64,000 nucleotides of DNA from Candidatus Binatia bacterium (GTDB lineage Bacteria; Desulfobacterota; Binatia; UBA12015). The DNA is taken from the NCBI GenBank assembly GCA_029248525.1, contig JAQWJE010000049.1, positions 248,001 to 312,000 on the forward strand, in the 5' to 3' direction. A program made the position numbers and the translations under genes. Below the pieces are notes generated by a model. That model was given only the letters and a program-made list of their open reading frames with translations, had not been told where the DNA came from and searched no databases. The first letter of the stretch is position 1. Each line of letters starts with the position of its first letter. Below are positions 61,207-64,000 of this stretch, piece by piece.

Positions 61207-61428
61207 ATGTTGAGTTTGGCGGATTTGGGACCGGGTTCCGTGGTGAAGATCGCAACCGGCGTAGAGACGGGCAGGAGACTTTCCTCGTTGGGGCTGGTCG
61301 CGGGGACCGAGGTCCGCGTGGTTCGCCGTGCACCTATGGGCGATCCTCTCGAGCTGGAAGTGCGAGGATGCCGGATTTGCTTGCGTGCCGAGCAGCTGCG
61401 GCAGGTGGTCGTGGAGCGTGTTTCGTGA
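61207..61428 (+). CDS. feoA: FeoA, ferrous iron transport accessory protein
   Basis: A 73-residue SH3-like FeoA protein. The N-terminus reads MLSLADLGPGSVVKIATGVE with LSSLGLVAGTEVRVVRRAPM and DPLELEVRGCRICLRAEQLR, the FeoA core. It is needed for FeoB function. Its TGA overlaps the GTG start of feoB, showing coupling. It was too short for a long-ORF search but the family match and operon place are clear. Confidence 0.9.
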   Translation: MLSLADLGPGSVVKIATGVETGRRLSSLGLVAGTEVRVVRRAPMGDPLELEVRGCRICLRAEQLRQVVVERVS

Positions 61429-63341
61429 CCGCCGCTCCGAAAATCCCCTCGGCAACCGAGGGCTTGTCGACGATTGCGTTGGTGGGTTCACCAAATGCCG
61501 GCAAGACAACGCTGTTCAATGCCCTGACCGGATCTTCGGCAAAGATCGGAAACTACGCCGGCGTCACGGTCGAGCGGCGTGAGGGAACCTTCCGCAGTGG
61601 GGACGTGGCACGGAGGATTCTGGATCTGCCAGGGACCTACGCGCTCGAAGGTGAGACACCGGACGAGAAAATCGTTCACCAGGTTCTGCAGGGAGAAATT
61701 GCCGGGGAGCCGCTTCCGGACGCCTTGTTGGTGGTAGCGGATGCCACCACTCTGCAGCGCAGTTTGGGACTGGTACTGGAGGCAATCGAACACGGATTGC
61801 CGACTCTGCTCGTGCTTACGATGATCGATGAGGTCAAAGCACGAGGCGGCCGACTCGACCCGATGGCTCTGTCCCGAGAACTGGGCGTACACGTTCTCGG
61901 CGTCGTCGGACACCGGGGTGTGGGCCTGGCGCCGCTGCGCAAATTTCTCGAGGACCCTGCAAGTTGGCCGCGACCTTCTGCCGCAGACGCCGTCAACATC
62001 GAGAATTCACAGGAGCGTTTTGCTCGCGTGGATGCCTTGTGTGCGGCCGCGGCCGCAGCGGATCTGGAGCCGGATCGTCGAAGCGATCGAATCGATCGGG
62101 TCCTGCTGCATCCATGGATCGGGCTGGGTGTTTTCGGGCTCGTCATGGTGCTGCTCTTTCAAAGTATCTTTGCCTGGGCCGTGCCGGCCATGGATGTGAT
62201 CGATGAGGGTTTTGGGTGGCTCGCCGGGGCTTCGCGGGAGGTGTTGCCGGCAGGACTCTTCGCCGATCTGATTGCTGACGGTGTGATCGCGGGCGTGGGT
62301 GGGGTGGTGATCTTCCTTCCACAAATCGTGATCCTCTTTACCTTTCTGCATCTGCTTCAGGATGTCGGATATATGGCCCGTGCCGCCTTTGTCATCGATC
62401 GGGTGATGGGGTGGGCCGGGCTGCAGGGCCGAAGCTTTGTGCCCTTGTTGTCCTGTTTTGCCTGCGCGATTCCGGGCATGATGGCGGCACGAACCATCGC
62501 GTCGCCGCGCGAGCGACTGGCGACGATTCTCGTGGCACCGTTCATGACGTGCTCGGCGCGGTTACCGGTTTACGCCTTGCTCATCGCAGCCTTTGTGCCG
62601 GCAACGTCGGTCGGGCCTTTGGGGCTGCAGGGCCTGGTGATGCTGGGGCTTTATCTTCTCGGCGCGCTGACGGCCTTTGGTACCGCCTGGCTCCTGACAT
62701 CCACGCTGCTGCGTGGGCAAGTGTCCGTTTTTTACATGGAACTCCCCCCCTATCGATGGCCCACGTGGCGCTTGCTGGGTCGGCAGGTCTGGCAAAGCGC
62801 CTCCGCATTTTTGAAGCGAGCCGGTACGATCATTCTCGCCTCTTCGATTGTTCTGTGGGTGCTGATGACCTTCCCGACGGCGCCTGAAAATCCTGCATTC
62901 ACGCCCGACCAGCAGGCTCAGGCGAACCTCGAGGCCAGCGCGGCTTCCAGTTTGGGGCATTTTATCGAACCCGTCATCCAACCGCTCGGTTTCGATTGGA
63001 AAATCGGCGTGGGCCTTGTCGCCAGCCTGGCGGCTCGTGAGGTGATCGTTTCGACCTTGGCGCAACTCTACGCGGTTGCGGATACGGAAAGTGGTAGGCC
63101 ACTTCGCGAGGCTCTGAAGAATGATATCGATCCGCGCACAGGAGAGCGTGTCTTCGATCTGCCGACGGCGCTTTCGTTGCTCGTCTTTTTCGTCTTTGCG
63201 CTCCAATGCACATCAACGGTTGTTGTGATGGCTCGCGAGACCGGAGGGTGGGGTTGGCCAACACTTGCCTTTACCTACATGCTCGGGCTGGCTTGGTTGG
63301 GGAGCTTTGTCACGTATCAGGTGGCCACAAGGTTGCTGTAA
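61425..63341 (+). CDS. feoB: FeoB, ferrous iron transporter
   Basis: A 638-residue Fe(II) transporter with an N-terminal G domain and a membrane region. G1 is ALVGSPNAGKTTLFNALTGS, G3 is LDLPGTYAL, and the switch region has NYAGVTVERREG. The G4 position reads VLTMIDE, where an Asn (NxxD) is expected; Thr replaces it. The membrane part has both Gate motifs, PGMMAARTIASPRERLATIL with TCSARLPVY, and SLAAREVIVSTLAQLYAV. FeoC is absent. GTG 61425 overlaps the feoA stop. It is an anaerobic/low-oxygen type iron uptake system. Confidence 0.95.
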   Translation: MTAAPKIPSATEGLSTIALVGSPNAGKTTLFNALTGSSAKIGNYAGVTVERREGTFRSGDVARRILDLPGTYALEGETPDEKIVHQVLQGEIAGEPLPDALLVVADATTLQRSLGLVLEAIEHGLPTLLVLTMIDEVKARGGRLDPMALSRELGVHVLGVVGHRGVGLAPLRKFLEDPASWPRPSAADAVNIENSQERFARVDALCAAAAAADLEPDRRSDRIDRVLLHPWIGLGVFGLVMVLLFQSIFAWAVPAMDVIDEGFGWLAGASREVLPAGLFADLIADGVIAGVGGVVIFLPQIVILFTFLHLLQDVGYMARAAFVIDRVMGWAGLQGRSFVPLLSCFACAIPGMMAARTIASPRERLATILVAPFMTCSARLPVYALLIAAFVPATSVGPLGLQGLVMLGLYLLGALTAFGTAWLLTSTLLRGQVSVFYMELPPYRWPTWRLLGRQVWQSASAFLKRAGTIILASSIVLWVLMTFPTAPENPAFTPDQQAQANLEASAASSLGHFIEPVIQPLGFDWKIGVGLVASLAAREVIVSTLAQLYAVADTESGRPLREALKNDIDPRTGERVFDLPTALSLLVFFVFALQCTSTVVVMARETGGWGWPTLAFTYMLGLAWLGSFVTYQVATRLL

Positions 63342-63344
63342 ATC

Positions 63345-64000
63345 ATGATGGCGTCGGAACTGCATATTTTCCTTGTCCGACCCACAAAATATGATGATGA
63401 AGGATATCTTCTTCGCCACTGGCGAGGGGTGCTTCCTTCGAACACCCTCGCATGCCTGCGCGGACTGACAGAGCGAGTCGCGACCGATGGGGATTTGCCG
63501 GGCGTCTCGGTCCGGATCTCCTGTTGTGACGAATCGGTAGAGGCGATCCCCGAGAAGAAGATCTACGAGGAGCAGCAGAGGTCGGGCGTGAAGGTGCTCG
63601 TCGGTCTGGTCGGCGTGCAGACCAACCAGATGCCACGAGCAAGGGACCTTGCGCTTCGGCTGCGCGATCGAGGCGTGGATGTTCTGCTCGGGGGCTTTCA
63701 TGTTTCCGGGACACGTTGCGGAGCGGGTGCCCCCGCCGAGATCACGGAACTTCTGGCCGCGGGGGTCACCTTGGTGCGTGGCGAGGTTGAGGAAGCCTGG
63801 TCGAGAATTCTCCGAGATGCCCTGCGCGATGAATTGGAGCCGATCTACGATCTTCTCGGGACCCTGCCGGATTTGTCTCGCGCTGCCTTGCCGTCCCCGG
63901 ACCGGCGCCTGATGCAAAAATTCGTCCACTCCTCCTTTGTCACCATGGATTCGAGTCGGGGGTGTCCGTTTTCCTGTTCCTTCTGCACAATCATCCAGAT
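63345..64000 (+). CDS. B12-binding-domain radical SAM protein (5' part, cut by window end)
   Basis: The first 218 codons of a radical SAM enzyme. Residues 5-150 form a Rossmann-like B12-binding-type domain with VKVLVGLVGVQTNQMPRARD and VDVLLGGFHVSGTRC; the usual DxHxxG cobalamin His motif is not evident. Near the end is DSSRGCPFSCSFCTIIQ, the Cys-x3-Cys-x2-Cys 4Fe-4S site that binds SAM. It starts three bases after the feoB stop. The product is unknown; related proteins modify lipids, hopanoids or bacteriochlorophyll. The remaining barrel and any C-terminal domain lie outside. Confidence 0.85.
   Translation, partial: MMASELHIFLVRPTKYDDEGYLLRHWRGVLPSNTLACLRGLTERVATDGDLPGVSVRISCCDESVEAIPEKKIYEEQQRSGVKVLVGLVGVQTNQMPRARDLALRLRDRGVDVLLGGFHVSGTRCGAGAPAEITELLAAGVTLVRGEVEEAWSRILRDALRDELEPIYDLLGTLPDLSRAALPSPDRRLMQKFVHSSFVTMDSSRGCPFSCSFCTIIQ

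Noticed and set aside
1-64000. tRNA, rRNA, CRISPR array, transposase or prophage genes
   Set aside because: I looked for spaced direct repeats, integrase or transposase motifs and tRNA-like cloverleaf ends and saw none; a tRNAscan or Infernal run would settle small RNAs that I cannot see by eye.

Overview
The window is a GC-rich, densely packed bacterial chromosome segment with 59 protein-coding genes, two of them cut by the window edges. I see no rRNA, tRNA, CRISPR array, insertion sequence or phage gene. The lineage cannot be fixed from this stretch alone. Secreted proteins with a myxobacterial-type Cys-rich repeat and a CxxxxCH site, a bacterial glutamate synthase, a Bat operon and many aerobic acyl-CoA enzymes suggest a Gram-negative, aerobic, soil- or water-type bacterium near the former Deltaproteobacteria (Myxococcota or Binatota-like). 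That placement is inference.

Layout. 1-3.1 kb: prolyl-tRNA synthetase (partial), a small ribbon-helix-helix-like protein and a DsbA-like lipoprotein. 3.0-9.2 kb: a methyltransferase, two GT2 glycosyltransferases with a membrane glycosyltransferase, a glycerophosphodiester phosphodiesterase, a diiron ferritin-like protein and a HAD phosphatase. 9.3-14 kb: a secreted Cys-rich protein, then surA-like, pdxA and phosphomannomutase genes. 14-20.8 kb: an Lrp/AsnC regulator overlapping gltB, then gltD. 20.8-24.9 kb: an alcohol dehydrogenase, a flavin/F420 split-barrel protein, a HAD hydrolase, and an MBL alkylsulfatase-like enzyme coupled to a small secreted protein. 51-58.8 kb: a MarC protein and a complete MoxR/DUF58/Bat operon. 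58.9-64 kb: a large membrane protein, feoAB and the start of a B12-binding radical SAM enzyme.

The most informative part is 25-51 kb. It carries close homologues of the actinobacterial enzymes that degrade the last two steroid rings (the HIP pathway): IpdA and IpdB (ring-C opening), EchA20 (ring-D opening), FadA6 thiolase, IpdF, a FadE30-type acyl-CoA dehydrogenase, and reductases resembling Rv3548c and Rv3549c. Among them lie a two-subunit acyl-CoA dehydrogenase, a DUF35/lipid-transfer-thiolase pair typical of side-chain-cleaving steroid aldolases, a MaoC hydratase, an enoyl-CoA hydratase and an acyl-CoA ligase. Together they could take a sterol or other terpenoid-derived acid to acetyl-, propionyl- and succinyl-CoA-level products. 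No KstR/KstR2 regulator and no IpdC is present. The ipdA operon and the acyl-CoA dehydrogenase operon share an almost identical upstream element (conserved blocks at identical spacing), which looks like the local promoter/operator.

In the middle of this catabolic block sits a separate three-gene module: a chorismatase (FkbO/Hyg5/XanB2 family), a divergent adenylate-forming ligase and a FAD-dependent halogenase-family enzyme. It looks like a small hydroxybenzoate-activating biosynthetic unit and is, with the shared promoter, the best candidate here for something not previously described.
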